Assembly: GCF_001667945.1 (NCBI RefSeq)
Contig: NZ_LZJK01000111.1
Location: 37,554-101,553, forward strand
From: Mycolicibacter sinensis
Lineage (GTDB): Bacteria; Actinomycetota; Actinomycetes; Mycobacteriales; Mycobacteriaceae
Length of the DNA stretch: 64,000 bases
Reading direction: 5' to 3'
Part shown: positions 1 to 8,003 of the stretch, one piece after another
Layout of the letters: every line of letters begins with the position of its first letter
How positions within the stretch are numbered: position 1 is the first letter of the stretch
Made by a program: the position numbers and the translations under genes
Notes under the pieces: generated by a model
The model's input: the letters and a program-made list of their open reading frames with translations, nothing else
What the model was told of the DNA's origin: nothing
Database searches by the model: none

Positions 1-1384
1 CACCCAGCCGGGCCATCCCTACCGGCTGACCCCCGCCTCGCTTCGCCCGCCGCAGCCCGCACCACGTCTCGGTGAACACACCGAGGCCTACCAGATGTCG
101 GTGATGCCGGCCCGCCCGGCGCCGGCTCAGGACCGGCCGGAAGTCCTGCCGTTCAGCGGCCTACGGGTGCTCGACCTGACCACGTTCTGGGCCGGCCCGA
201 GCTGCACGCATCCGCTGGGGATGCTCGGCGCCGACGTCATCCATGTGGAGTCGACCCGCAGACCGGATGGAACCCGCTTGATCGCCGGGATCCCGGTCAG
301 CGAACCGCAATGGTGGGAACGCTCGCCGATCTTTTCGGCGCTGAACACCAACAAAAGGGGCCTCACCGTCGACCTGCAGCACGAGGCGGGCCGCGAGGTG
401 CTGCGGAAGCTGATCGCGACCGCCGACGTGATCGTGGAGAACTTCACCCCGCGGGTCCTCGAGCAGATCGGGTTGGACTTCGACACCGTCCGTGCGGTGC
501 AACCCACTGCAATCATGCTGCGAATGCCCGGTTTCGGGCTGGACGGTCCCTGGCGAGACAACCCGGCGTTCGCCTATGTCATCGAGGCCGCATCCGGGGT
601 GAGCTGGCTGACCGGTTTCCCCGAACGCAACCCCTACGAGCCGTACTCGATCGGTGACCCGAACGCCGGAGTCCACGCGCTCAACGCGCTGCTGCTGGCC
701 CTGGAACACCGCAACCGCACCGGGCAGGGTGTGTTGGTGGAAGCGGCGATGGTCGATGCCGCACTCAACATCGCCGCCGAGCAGGTGATCGAATATTCGG
801 CCTACGGAGCGCTGCTGCAACGCGACGGCAACCGCGGGCCGACTGCCGCCCCGCAAAACCTCTACCGCACCGCCGATATCGACGAATTCGGCCGGCTGGA
901 CTGCTGGGTGGCGATTGCGATCGCGACCGACGGACAGTGGGAGGCGCTCCGCGACGCGCTGGGCCGACCGGGCTGGGCGATGCAGCCGGAGCTGGCGAGT
1001 GTCGCCGGGCGCCGCGCCCAGCACGACCTCATCGACGTCCACCTCGGTGCCTGGTGCGCCGAACGCGGGGGTGACGAGATCGTCGAACTGCTGTGGCCCC
1101 TAGGGGTCCCGGTGGCCAAGGCGGTGCAGCCGCACCGGCAGGCCGAGTTGCCGCAGCTGTGCTACCGGGGTTTCTTCGAAGTGGTCACTCATCCGGTCAA
1201 CCCGGCGGTGCGGCACAGCACCCTGCCAGTGCGGTCGACACACGGGCCCAATCGATTCCATCGCCGGCCGGCTCCGTTGCTCGGCGAGCACAACCACGAA
1301 TTGCTGTGCGAGCTGGGCCTGTCCGACGCCGAGATCGCGGCGCTGGAGGCGCACGGCGTGATCGGCAGCGCACCTACTCGTTGA
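1..1384 (+). CDS. CaiB/BaiF CoA-transferase, 3' part of a longer probably fused gene
   Basis: Family III CoA-transferases move CoA between carboxylic acids. From the Met at 95 the frame gives a complete 429-aa CaiB-type domain: N-terminal FSGLRVLDLTTFWAGP with LGADVIHVES, and a GDPNAG stretch holding the likely catalytic Asp (about residue 188 from that Met). The same frame is open back to base 2, and the preceding residues (PAPRLGEHTEAYQ) look like the usual C-terminus of a CaiB domain. I therefore infer a two-domain fused CoA-transferase whose first half lies off the window. The alternative is a separate gene starting at 95 with no clear ribosome-binding site. It is convergent with the SDR at 1413-2252. 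Confidence 0.85.
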   Translation, partial: TQPGHPYRLTPASLRPPQPAPRLGEHTEAYQMSVMPARPAPAQDRPEVLPFSGLRVLDLTTFWAGPSCTHPLGMLGADVIHVESTRRPDGTRLIAGIPVSEPQWWERSPIFSALNTNKRGLTVDLQHEAGREVLRKLIATADVIVENFTPRVLEQIGLDFDTVRAVQPTAIMLRMPGFGLDGPWRDNPAFAYVIEAASGVSWLTGFPERNPYEPYSIGDPNAGVHALNALLLALEHRNRTGQGVLVEAAMVDAALNIAAEQVIEYSAYGALLQRDGNRGPTAAPQNLYRTADIDEFGRLDCWVAIAIATDGQWEALRDALGRPGWAMQPELASVAGRRAQHDLIDVHLGAWCAERGGDEIVELLWPLGVPVAKAVQPHRQAELPQLCYRGFFEVVTHPVNPAVRHSTLPVRSTHGPNRFHRRPAPLLGEHNHELLCELGLSDAEIAALEAHGVIGSAPTR

Positions 1385-1412
1385 GTCAGCGCCCAGGGCG
1401 GGCCTGCTCGCG

Positions 1413-2252
1413 CTACTTCAGGCAGCTTCCGGCATCGACCGGCAGCGTGACGCCGGTGACGTACCGCGCCTCGTCAGAGGCCAGGAACAGCACAGCGTTG
1501 CTGATGTCCACCGCATCCACCCACGGAATCGGCAGGGTGTGGAACATCTGGCAGATCGGGGCCATGTCGTCGGGACCCGGGTTCTCCAGGTCGGGGCGGA
1601 ACATCTTCCAGGTGCCCTCGTTCATGATCATTCCGGTGCTGACATGGGTGGGGTGCACCGTGTTGACCCGGATCATGTGCTGGCCCAACTCGACGGCGAA
1701 CGAGCGCATCAGGCCCACCACGCCGTGCTTGGCGGCGACGTAGTTGCCGCAGTGCGGATAGGCCTTCAACCCGCCGACCGAGCTGGTCAGGATGATCGAA
1801 CCACCCTTGCCTCCAGAAATCAGGTGCGGCACACCGGCTTTGACCGTCTTCCACACGCCCGACAGGTTGATGTCGATCATCTCCTGCCAGTCGTGTTCGC
1901 TGCACTGGTCCAGGGTGTCGCCACCGTTGCCGATGCCGGCGTTGGCGACGATGATGTCCAGGCCGCCCAGCTCCTCGACTCCGGCGTCCACTGCCGCCTT
2001 GAGCCCATCGAAGTCGCGCACGTCGACTTGCGCGGTGAAAATCCGGCGGTTGCGCGCCTTGACCAGATCGGCGGTCTCGGCCAGTTCCTCCGGGGTGGCC
2101 GGGGGAATGGGCGAGTTCTCGACGATCGGCTTACAGACATCGATCGCGATGATGTCGGCGCCCTCCTCGGCCAACCGGACCGCGTGGCTGCGGCCCTGAC
2201 CGTGAGCCGCCCCGGTGATGAATGCGACCTTGCCTTCAACACGTCCAGCCAT
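1413..2252 (-). CDS. SDR oxidoreductase, mycofactocin-coupled type
   Basis: 279-aa classical short-chain dehydrogenase. It has the cofactor motif TGAAHGQGRSHA, NAGIGNGG, a catalytic Ser in LTSSVGG and YVAAK. The insertion after AIDV (KPIVENSPIPPATPEEL) and the GQGRSHAVRLAEEGADIIAIDV signature are typical of the actinobacterial SDR subfamily that keeps a bound nicotinamide and passes electrons to mycofactocin. It is last in the operon after two P450 genes, so it probably oxidises the hydroxyl made by a P450 or an alcohol upstream of CoA activation (inference). No mycofactocin biosynthesis gene is in the window. Confidence 0.88.
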   Translation of the reverse strand: MAGRVEGKVAFITGAAHGQGRSHAVRLAEEGADIIAIDVCKPIVENSPIPPATPEELAETADLVKARNRRIFTAQVDVRDFDGLKAAVDAGVEELGGLDIIVANAGIGNGGDTLDQCSEHDWQEMIDINLSGVWKTVKAGVPHLISGGKGGSIILTSSVGGLKAYPHCGNYVAAKHGVVGLMRSFAVELGQHMIRVNTVHPTHVSTGMIMNEGTWKMFRPDLENPGPDDMAPICQMFHTLPIPWVDAVDISNAVLFLASDEARYVTGVTLPVDAGSCLK

Positions 2253-2308
2253 GGAAACCTCACTTCTTTCAATTACCGGAAAACCTTGGGGTACATAGGG
2301 GGATCAAC

Positions 2309-3514
2309 TCACGGAATGATCGCCGGCATGGAGACCCAGCCCCGCACCGTCGACGTCGGGGAGATCTGCGTCGCCGACAGATCGACCTCCCACTCGGGGA
2401 AGCGCTTCAGGATCTCCTCGAGGGCGATCCGCGCCTCCAACCGGGCCAGCGCGTTGCCGACACAGAAATGGGTGCCGTGGCCGAAGCCCAGGTGCGGCCG
2501 GCGTTCCCGGTGGATGTCGAACACGTCGCCGTCCGGCGGGAACCGGCGGTGGTCCCGATTGGCGGCACCGATCAGCAGCAGCATCGCCGAGCCTTCCGGC
2601 ACGGTCTGGCCGTAGTACTCCACGTCGCGGGTGACGTAACGGGCTGCGTGTGGTGCCGGCGGCTCGAAGCGGACCAGCTCCTCGACCGCCCGCGGGATCA
2701 GGGCCGGGTTGGCCGCCATCTCCGCCCGCTGGTCGGGGTGCTCGGCCAGCACCTTGCCGCTCCAGCCGATCAACCGGGTGGTGGTCTCACTGCCCGCGGT
2801 CGCCAGCACGGTGAGAAACAGGTGCAGTTCCTCCCGACCCATCTTCCGCCGGGTGCCGGTCTCGTCCTCGAACTCAGCGTTCATCAGCTCGGTGATCAGG
2901 TCGTCGGAGGGATGCTTCGCCCGCCAGTCGATGTAGTCGGCGAACACGTCGCCGGTGGCGATCGGCCCGTCGGGGTTGTCGGTCATCTTCTGACCGGGCG
3001 CGGTGCGAATGGTGGCATCGCCGTGCTCGGTGACGCGCTTCTGGTCGTCTTCGGGGATACCCAGCAGCATCCCGATCACCCGCATCGGCATCTGGGCCCC
3101 GAGGTCGTTGACGAAGTCGAACCGCCCGGTGCCCACCAGCGGGTCCAGGCAGCGCGCACAGTACTCCCGGATCTGCGATTCCAGCGCGTTCATCCGGCGT
3201 GGGCTGAACATCCCCGACATCAGGTTGCGGTGGATGTCGTGGATCGGCGGGTCCTCGAATATCAGGATCCCCGGCGGAATCTGCATGCCGGACTTGATGA
3301 TCTCCAGAACGGCGCCCTTGGCCGAGCTGAACGTCTGGTAGTCGGCGAACGCGGCGTGCACGTCATCGAACCGGCTCAACGCGTAGAAGTCGTGCTCTTC
3401 GTTGTAGTACAGCGGCGCCTCTTCGCGCAGCCGGCGAAACATCGGGTACGGATCGTTGTTGAGTTCGACGTTGTACGGGTCGTAGTGCGCTGCGCTGGTG
3501 GTTGTCACCGTCAT
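2309..3514 (-). CDS. Cytochrome P450 (second gene of P450-P450-SDR operon)
   Basis: 401-aa soluble bacterial P450, a heme monooxygenase. I-helix AGSETTTR provides the acid/Thr pair for O2 activation, EELVRFE is the ExxR region, and the heme loop FGHGTHFCVGNALARLEAR places the Cys ligand near residue 351. It starts 25 bases after the stop of the upstream P450 and runs in the same direction. The family often hydroxylates sterols, terpenes or fatty acids, but the substrate cannot be read from sequence. A ferredoxin and reductase are needed and are not adjacent. Confidence 0.93.
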   Translation of the reverse strand: MTVTTTSAAHYDPYNVELNNDPYPMFRRLREEAPLYYNEEHDFYALSRFDDVHAAFADYQTFSSAKGAVLEIIKSGMQIPPGILIFEDPPIHDIHRNLMSGMFSPRRMNALESQIREYCARCLDPLVGTGRFDFVNDLGAQMPMRVIGMLLGIPEDDQKRVTEHGDATIRTAPGQKMTDNPDGPIATGDVFADYIDWRAKHPSDDLITELMNAEFEDETGTRRKMGREELHLFLTVLATAGSETTTRLIGWSGKVLAEHPDQRAEMAANPALIPRAVEELVRFEPPAPHAARYVTRDVEYYGQTVPEGSAMLLLIGAANRDHRRFPPDGDVFDIHRERRPHLGFGHGTHFCVGNALARLEARIALEEILKRFPEWEVDLSATQISPTSTVRGWVSMPAIIP

Positions 3515-3539
3515 GGTTATCCGTCCTTGGTCGCTGCGG

Positions 3540-4838
3540 TCAGAGGCCGGCGGGGACGGGAGCCGTTACCGGGGTGAATTCCAGGTGCAGTTCGGTCAGG
3601 CCGCGCAGGATGAACGTCGGCTCGAAGGTGAATCGGCGATCACCGGCCGGGCCGTGCTGCGACTCGTCGAGCCGGATGTCAGTCATCCGGTCCAAGATGC
3701 GTTCCAGCGAGATCCGGCTCTCGGCGCGGGCCAGGGGAGAGCCCGGACAGGTGTGGCTGCCGCGGGCGAACGCCAGGTGCTCACGCACATTGGGCCGGTC
3801 GATGCGGAACTCGTGCGGGTTGTCGAACTTGCGGGGATCGCGGTTGATCGCCCCGGGGAACACCACCACGACGGTGCCGGCCTTCAGCTCGACCCCGCCC
3901 AGGGTGGTGGTCTTGCGCACCAGTCGGGGGTCGGTCTTGACCGGGCTTTCCATCCGCAGGGTCTCTTCGAGGAAGTTCGGGATCTTGCTGCGGTCCGCGC
4001 GCAACTGGTCCACCAGGGCGGGGTCCTCGGCCAGGAACCGCAACGCCGCGCTGAGGAGCTTGGTGGTGGTCTCCTGCCCGGCGGCGAACAGGAAGGTGGC
4101 GCTTTTGACCACGTCGGCGATCTCGGGGATCGACCCGTCCTCGTAGGTGGCGGTGGCCAGGTCGGTCAGCACGTCACCGCGCGGCGTCTCGCGGCGGTCG
4201 GACAGGTAACGGCTGAACTTGTCGTCCAGCCAAGCCAGCGGGTCGTGGGCCAGTTCTTCGTGATCGAGCGCGCCGATGCGCGCACCAGGCTGCGGCGCGC
4301 CCAGCACCTCTTGGAACACCGGCCGATCTTCGTCGGGGACACCGAGCAGGTCGGCGATCACCAGCAGCGCAAAAGGCCTGGCGTAGGAGGTCAGGAATTC
4401 GCAGCTGCCGCTGTCGATGAAGTAGTCCAGCTGGCGATCGGCCAACTGCCACATGAAGTCCTGGTTCTCCTTGAGCCGCTTGGGGGTGAGCAGCCGGCTC
4501 AGCAACGACCGGGCCTTGGTGTGCGTCGGCGGGTCCATGGTGACCATGTGCTCGCACATCGGCATCAGGTGGCGGTGCGCCTCGATCTGCTCGCTGATGT
4601 CGTCGCCCTCGGGGGTGAACGGCAGCGGCGGGAACGGTCCGCCGACCGCGACCAGGTTGGAGTAGGTGTCGGAGTCGCGGTAGATCTCGTTCGCTTCTTC
4701 ATGACCGGTCACCGCGACCACGCCGTAGACGTTCAGCGGGGTGACCGGGCTCTGGGCCCGCAAGTAATCGAAGTACGGGTGCGGGTCGGGAATCAAAGAC
4801 TGGTCGGTGAAGAAGTCGATGGTGTCGAAGTCGGTCAA
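3540..4838 (-). CDS. Cytochrome P450 (first gene of P450-P450-SDR operon)
   Basis: 432-aa P450. It has I-helix AAGQETTTKLL, ExxR in EETLRMES, and heme loop FARGSHTCPGSPLARAESR with Cys near residue 364. FARGSHTCPG is a less common variant of the FGxGxHxCxG loop. It is the first gene of the minus-strand operon and faces a TetR gene at 4979. The 140-base gap between them carries a doubled palindrome that could control both. The two P450s in this operon are clearly different sequences, so they probably act on different positions or intermediates. Confidence 0.92.
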   Translation of the reverse strand: MTDFDTIDFFTDQSLIPDPHPYFDYLRAQSPVTPLNVYGVVAVTGHEEANEIYRDSDTYSNLVAVGGPFPPLPFTPEGDDISEQIEAHRHLMPMCEHMVTMDPPTHTKARSLLSRLLTPKRLKENQDFMWQLADRQLDYFIDSGSCEFLTSYARPFALLVIADLLGVPDEDRPVFQEVLGAPQPGARIGALDHEELAHDPLAWLDDKFSRYLSDRRETPRGDVLTDLATATYEDGSIPEIADVVKSATFLFAAGQETTTKLLSAALRFLAEDPALVDQLRADRSKIPNFLEETLRMESPVKTDPRLVRKTTTLGGVELKAGTVVVVFPGAINRDPRKFDNPHEFRIDRPNVREHLAFARGSHTCPGSPLARAESRISLERILDRMTDIRLDESQHGPAGDRRFTFEPTFILRGLTELHLEFTPVTAPVPAGL

Positions 4839-4869
4839 CGTGGACCTCTCTGCAGAATGGGCTGACAGG

Positions 4870-4889
4870 TGCTGAGCATCTGCTTAGCA
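4870..4889. promoter_or_regulatory. Probable TetR operator: two tandem TGCTNAGCA palindromes
   Basis: TGCTGAGCA and TGCTTAGCA, each a 9-base palindrome with a free centre, are separated by two bases in the gap between divergent P450 (start 4838) and TetR (start 4979) genes. Position and symmetry fit binding by the adjacent regulator. The function is inferred. Confidence 0.5.
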
Positions 4890-4978
4890 TGGGTGGGACC
4901 GGGGGTCAAGGGTTGGCGCGGCATTACTATGGCCGCCGGACATGTAAAGGTGGATGACGACGATGCGGAGCGCACGGT

Positions 4979-5626
4979 ATGGCCGAATCGGCTAAGGGGC
5001 AGCGCAGAATTGGCGCCCCGGATGCGAAGAACCGGACCCTGCTGCTCGATGCCGCAGAACAGCTGTTGCTGACCGCCGGTCACGGCGCGGTGAGCTCCCG
5101 CCGGGTGGCCGAGCAGGCCGGCCTCAAACACCAACTCGTGCACTACTACTTCCGGACCATGGACGACCTGTTCCTGTCGATGTTCCGCCGACGTGGCGAC
5201 CAGGGGCTGATCGAACAGGCCGCGGCACTCGCGTCGCCGCAGCCGTTGTGGGCGCTGTGGCGATTCAACACCGACTCGGCATGGACGGCGCTGACGATGC
5301 AGTTCATCGCGCTGGCCAACCAGCGTGAGGCCCTGCGGGCGGAGATCGCGACCTACGCCGAGCGGCTTCGCGCCGAACAGATCGACGCGGTGGCCGGGCT
5401 GCTGGCGCGCTACGGCATCGACGCCGAGGAGTTTCCCGCGACGGTGCTGATGGTGCTGATGACCAGCGCGTCGCGGATGCTGATCATCGAGCACGAGGCG
5501 CTGGGCATGACCCTCGGCCACGCCGAGACGGTGGAGTTCGTCGAGCGCTGGCTGCACCGTCTCGAGGGCGAACCGGGAGCCCCGCGGACCGGCGTCGCGG
5601 TGTCGTCGGGGCACGCGCCGCACTAG
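4979..5626 (+). CDS. TetR-family transcriptional regulator
   Basis: 215 aa. The N-terminal TetR helix-turn-helix is clear: LLDAAEQLLLTAGHGAVSSRRVAEQAGLKHQLVHYYFRTMDDLFLSMF. The remainder is the variable ligand-binding domain. It is divergent from the P450-P450-SDR operon, so it probably represses that operon and itself. Its stop overlaps, tail to tail, the stop of the crotonase at 5623-6345. The effector is unknown. Confidence 0.9.
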   Translation: MAESAKGQRRIGAPDAKNRTLLLDAAEQLLLTAGHGAVSSRRVAEQAGLKHQLVHYYFRTMDDLFLSMFRRRGDQGLIEQAAALASPQPLWALWRFNTDSAWTALTMQFIALANQREALRAEIATYAERLRAEQIDAVAGLLARYGIDAEEFPATVLMVLMTSASRMLIIEHEALGMTLGHAETVEFVERWLHRLEGEPGAPRTGVAVSSGHAPH

Positions 5627-6345
5627 CGTTGCGCCCGGTTCTGCTGCAGCCGATCGGCGGCCGCCCAGTGCTCGTCGGCGACCCACAGCCGAGCGAACGC
5701 CGCCACCGCCTCGTCGGCCGACGCTCCGGCGAGCACCCGCTTGATCTCACCGGCCGACGGATTGGCCAACGACCGTGCCAGCCCGCGCCATTCGGCCTCA
5801 AACGACTCCCGGGGCACCACCCGGTTCACCAGCCCGATCCGTTCGGCCGCTGCGGCGTCGAGCATGGTTCCGGTGCCGGCCAGCAACAGCGCCTGACTGT
5901 GGCCGACCAGTGCGGCAAGCCGCTCGGCGCCGCCCCAGGCCGGCATGATCGCCAGCGAAACCTGGTTGAAGGCGATCTTGACGTCGGCGGCGGCGATCCG
6001 GATATCGGCGGCAACCGCCACCTCGGCCCCGCCGCCGAGTGCGTGGCCGTTCAGCGCCGCGATCACCGGTGCCGGGAAAGCCGCGATCCGGTCGCACAAC
6101 AAGCGCATCCGCCACGCCATGACTTGCGCCTCGGGCTCGGTTCGGATGGCCGCGAGTTGCTTGAGATCACCGCCGGAGACGAAGGCGCGGTCGCCGCCGC
6201 CGGTGATGACCAGCGCCCGTGCCGCGGCTACTGCGTCAAGCGCACGATCCAGCTGATCCATCGTCTCCGGCGCGATCGCGTTGCGTGCCTGGGGACGATC
6301 GATCGTGATGACCGCCAATCCTTCATCCAGCTCGACATCAACCAT
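5623..6345 (-). CDS. Crotonase-fold protein (enoyl-CoA hydratase/isomerase family)
   Basis: 240 aa from the ATG at 6345 (MVDVELDEGLAVITIDRPQARNAI); a longer upstream frame lacks homology. It has the oxyanion-hole regions FVSGGDL and GHALGGGAEVAVAADI. The first catalytic Glu is present (GGGAE), but the position of the second Glu of rat hydratase reads Gln (FNQVSLAIMP). It is therefore unlikely to be a standard hydratase; an isomerase or another crotonase reaction is possible. It is divergent from the CoA ligase at 6403, with a small inverted repeat between them. Confidence 0.85.
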   Translation of the reverse strand: MVDVELDEGLAVITIDRPQARNAIAPETMDQLDRALDAVAAARALVITGGGDRAFVSGGDLKQLAAIRTEPEAQVMAWRMRLLCDRIAAFPAPVIAALNGHALGGGAEVAVAADIRIAAADVKIAFNQVSLAIMPAWGGAERLAALVGHSQALLLAGTGTMLDAAAAERIGLVNRVVPRESFEAEWRGLARSLANPSAGEIKRVLAGASADEAVAAFARLWVADEHWAAADRLQQNRAQR

Positions 6346-6368
6346 GACTCTCCAATGAAGATATTGGC

Positions 6369-6387
6369 ATTCTCGGATTAGGAGAAT
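6369..6387. promoter_or_regulatory. Inverted repeat between divergent crotonase and CoA ligase
   Basis: ATTCTC and GAGAAT are perfect 6-base arms around GGATTAG in the 57-base gap between divergent genes. The half-site GAGAAT recurs in the long palindrome at 7961-7987, so both may be read by one regulator (inference). Confidence 0.4.
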
Positions 6388-6402
6388 AACATCACGGGCG
6401 TC

Positions 6403-7968
6403 ATGCGAAAGATTCCGGACGACTTGGCGCGGCGCTACGAGGCCAACGGCTGGTGGACCCAAGAGACCCTCGGTGACCTGCTCACTTCGTGTCTCGCCGC
6501 AACGCCGGACGGCCGATTCGAGGTGCACTCGGCGGTCCGCCCATGGCTCGGCACCTTCGGTGAGGTGGAGCGCACCGCGCGCCGCTTGGCGGCCGGGCTA
6601 TCTGCCCGCGGCGTCGGCCCCGGTGACGTGGTGGCGTTTCAGCTGCCCAACTGGATGGAGGCCGCCGCGACCTTCTGGGCGGCGGCTTTCCTGGGGGCGG
6701 TGGTGGTGCCGATCGTGCACTTCTACGGGCCCAAGGAAGTGGGCTACATCCTGGCTGCCAGCAAGCCGCAGGTGTTCATCAGCGCCGATGAGTTCGGGCG
6801 GATGAGGTTTGCGCCCGAACTCGTGGGCGATGTTCCGATAGTGGGGATAGTGGGCGCGCCCGTCACCGGACCGAACTTCGAGGATCTGCTGGCCGCCGAG
6901 CCGATGGCCGGGACGCTCGCCACCGATCCGGGCGCACCGGCGCTGATCGCCTACACCTCCGGAACGACGCGAAACCCCAAGGGAGTCATCCATTCTCACC
7001 AGACGCTGTGCTTCGAGACGCGCCAGCTGCTCGCCAATTACCCCAAAGACCGGGGCCGGCAGCTGACCGCAACCCCGGTCGGGCACTTCATCGGCATGCT
7101 GGGAGCGTTTCTGATCCCGGTACTGGAGGGCGCGCCGATCGACCTCGCCGATACGTGGGATCCTGCGGCGGTGCTGGCCTTGATGGCCGATGAGGGCGTG
7201 TCGATCGGCGGCGGGCCACCGTATTTCGTCACCAGCCTGCTCGACCATCCGGATTTCACCGCCGAACACCTGCGCCATATCCGCCACGTCGGCTTGGGCG
7301 GATCGACGGTGCCCGCCGCGGTCACCCGCCGGTTGGCGGATCTGGGGATCTTCGTCTTCCGGTCCTACGGCAGCACCGAACACCCGTCGATCACCGGTTC
7401 ACGGCCGGACGCCCCGGAGGACAAGCGACTGTTCACCGACGGCGACGCGCGGCCCGGTGTGGAGATCCGGTTGGCCGCCGACGGCGAGATCCTGAGCCGC
7501 GGCCCGGACCTGTGCCTTGGCTACACCGACGACGCCTTGACCGAGGCGGCGTTCGACGCCGACGGCTGGTATCACACCGGCGACGTCGGTGTGCTCGATG
7601 CCGACGGCTATCTGACCATCACCGACCGCAAGGCCGACGTGATCATCCGCGGCGGCGAGAACATCAGCGCCGTCGAGGTCGAAGAGGTGCTGTTGGCACT
7701 GCCGGCCGTCGCCGAGGCGGTAGTGGTCGCGGTGCCCGACGCCCGACTGGGAGAGCGGGCTGCGGCGGTCGTTCGCCTCAGACCCGGGTGCGCATTGCCG
7801 ACCATGCCGGAGCTGCGGGCCCATTTCGAGCGCACCGGCGTGGCGCCGCAGAAATGGCCCGAGGAGCTGCACGAGGTCGGCGATTTCCCGCGCACCGCCA
7901 GCGGCAAGGTGCAGAAGTACGTGGTGCGCCAGCACCTGGCCGACAAGGTTGCACCGACACGCTTGTGA
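6403..7968 (+). CDS. Acyl-CoA synthetase (AMP-forming ligase, FadD-like)
   Basis: 521 aa. An ANL-superfamily ligase that activates a carboxylic acid as an acyl-adenylate and then a CoA thioester. It has P-loop YTSGTTRNPKGVIHSH (the usual Gly before the NPKG part is Arg), YGSTEHPS, the adenosine-binding YHTGDVG, the hinge RKADVIIRGGENI, and the C-terminal catalytic Lys in RTASGKVQK. First gene of an operon with an amidohydrolase, a FadD3-like ligase and a Bfd-like ferredoxin. Its stop codon lies inside the 27-base palindrome. Confidence 0.92.
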   Translation: MRKIPDDLARRYEANGWWTQETLGDLLTSCLAATPDGRFEVHSAVRPWLGTFGEVERTARRLAAGLSARGVGPGDVVAFQLPNWMEAAATFWAAAFLGAVVVPIVHFYGPKEVGYILAASKPQVFISADEFGRMRFAPELVGDVPIVGIVGAPVTGPNFEDLLAAEPMAGTLATDPGAPALIAYTSGTTRNPKGVIHSHQTLCFETRQLLANYPKDRGRQLTATPVGHFIGMLGAFLIPVLEGAPIDLADTWDPAAVLALMADEGVSIGGGPPYFVTSLLDHPDFTAEHLRHIRHVGLGGSTVPAAVTRRLADLGIFVFRSYGSTEHPSITGSRPDAPEDKRLFTDGDARPGVEIRLAADGEILSRGPDLCLGYTDDALTEAAFDADGWYHTGDVGVLDADGYLTITDRKADVIIRGGENISAVEVEEVLLALPAVAEAVVVAVPDARLGERAAAVVRLRPGCALPTMPELRAHFERTGVAPQKWPEELHEVGDFPRTASGKVQKYVVRQHLADKVAPTRL

Positions 7969-7987
7969 GAATATGATTCTCACAAGC
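7961..7987. promoter_or_regulatory. 27-base perfect palindrome spanning a stop codon
   Basis: Arms GCTTGTGAGAAT and ATTCTCACAAGC (12 bases, perfect) flank ATG. The left arm includes the TGA of the upstream ligase, and the right arm ends 16 bases before the amidohydrolase ATG. It could be an operator for an internal promoter. A hairpin is less likely because the loop is only 3 bases and no U-tract follows. Confidence 0.55.
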
Positions 7988-8003
7988 TGAAAAGGAGCAT
8001 TTC

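Noticed and set aside
3498..4865. Long open frame on the plus strand opposite the P450 gene, and similar frames at 8016-9656 and 43484-45238 on the minus strand
   Set aside because: These are antisense shadows of clear genes, common in very GC-rich DNA; they have low-complexity Arg/Gly/Ala composition and no motifs.
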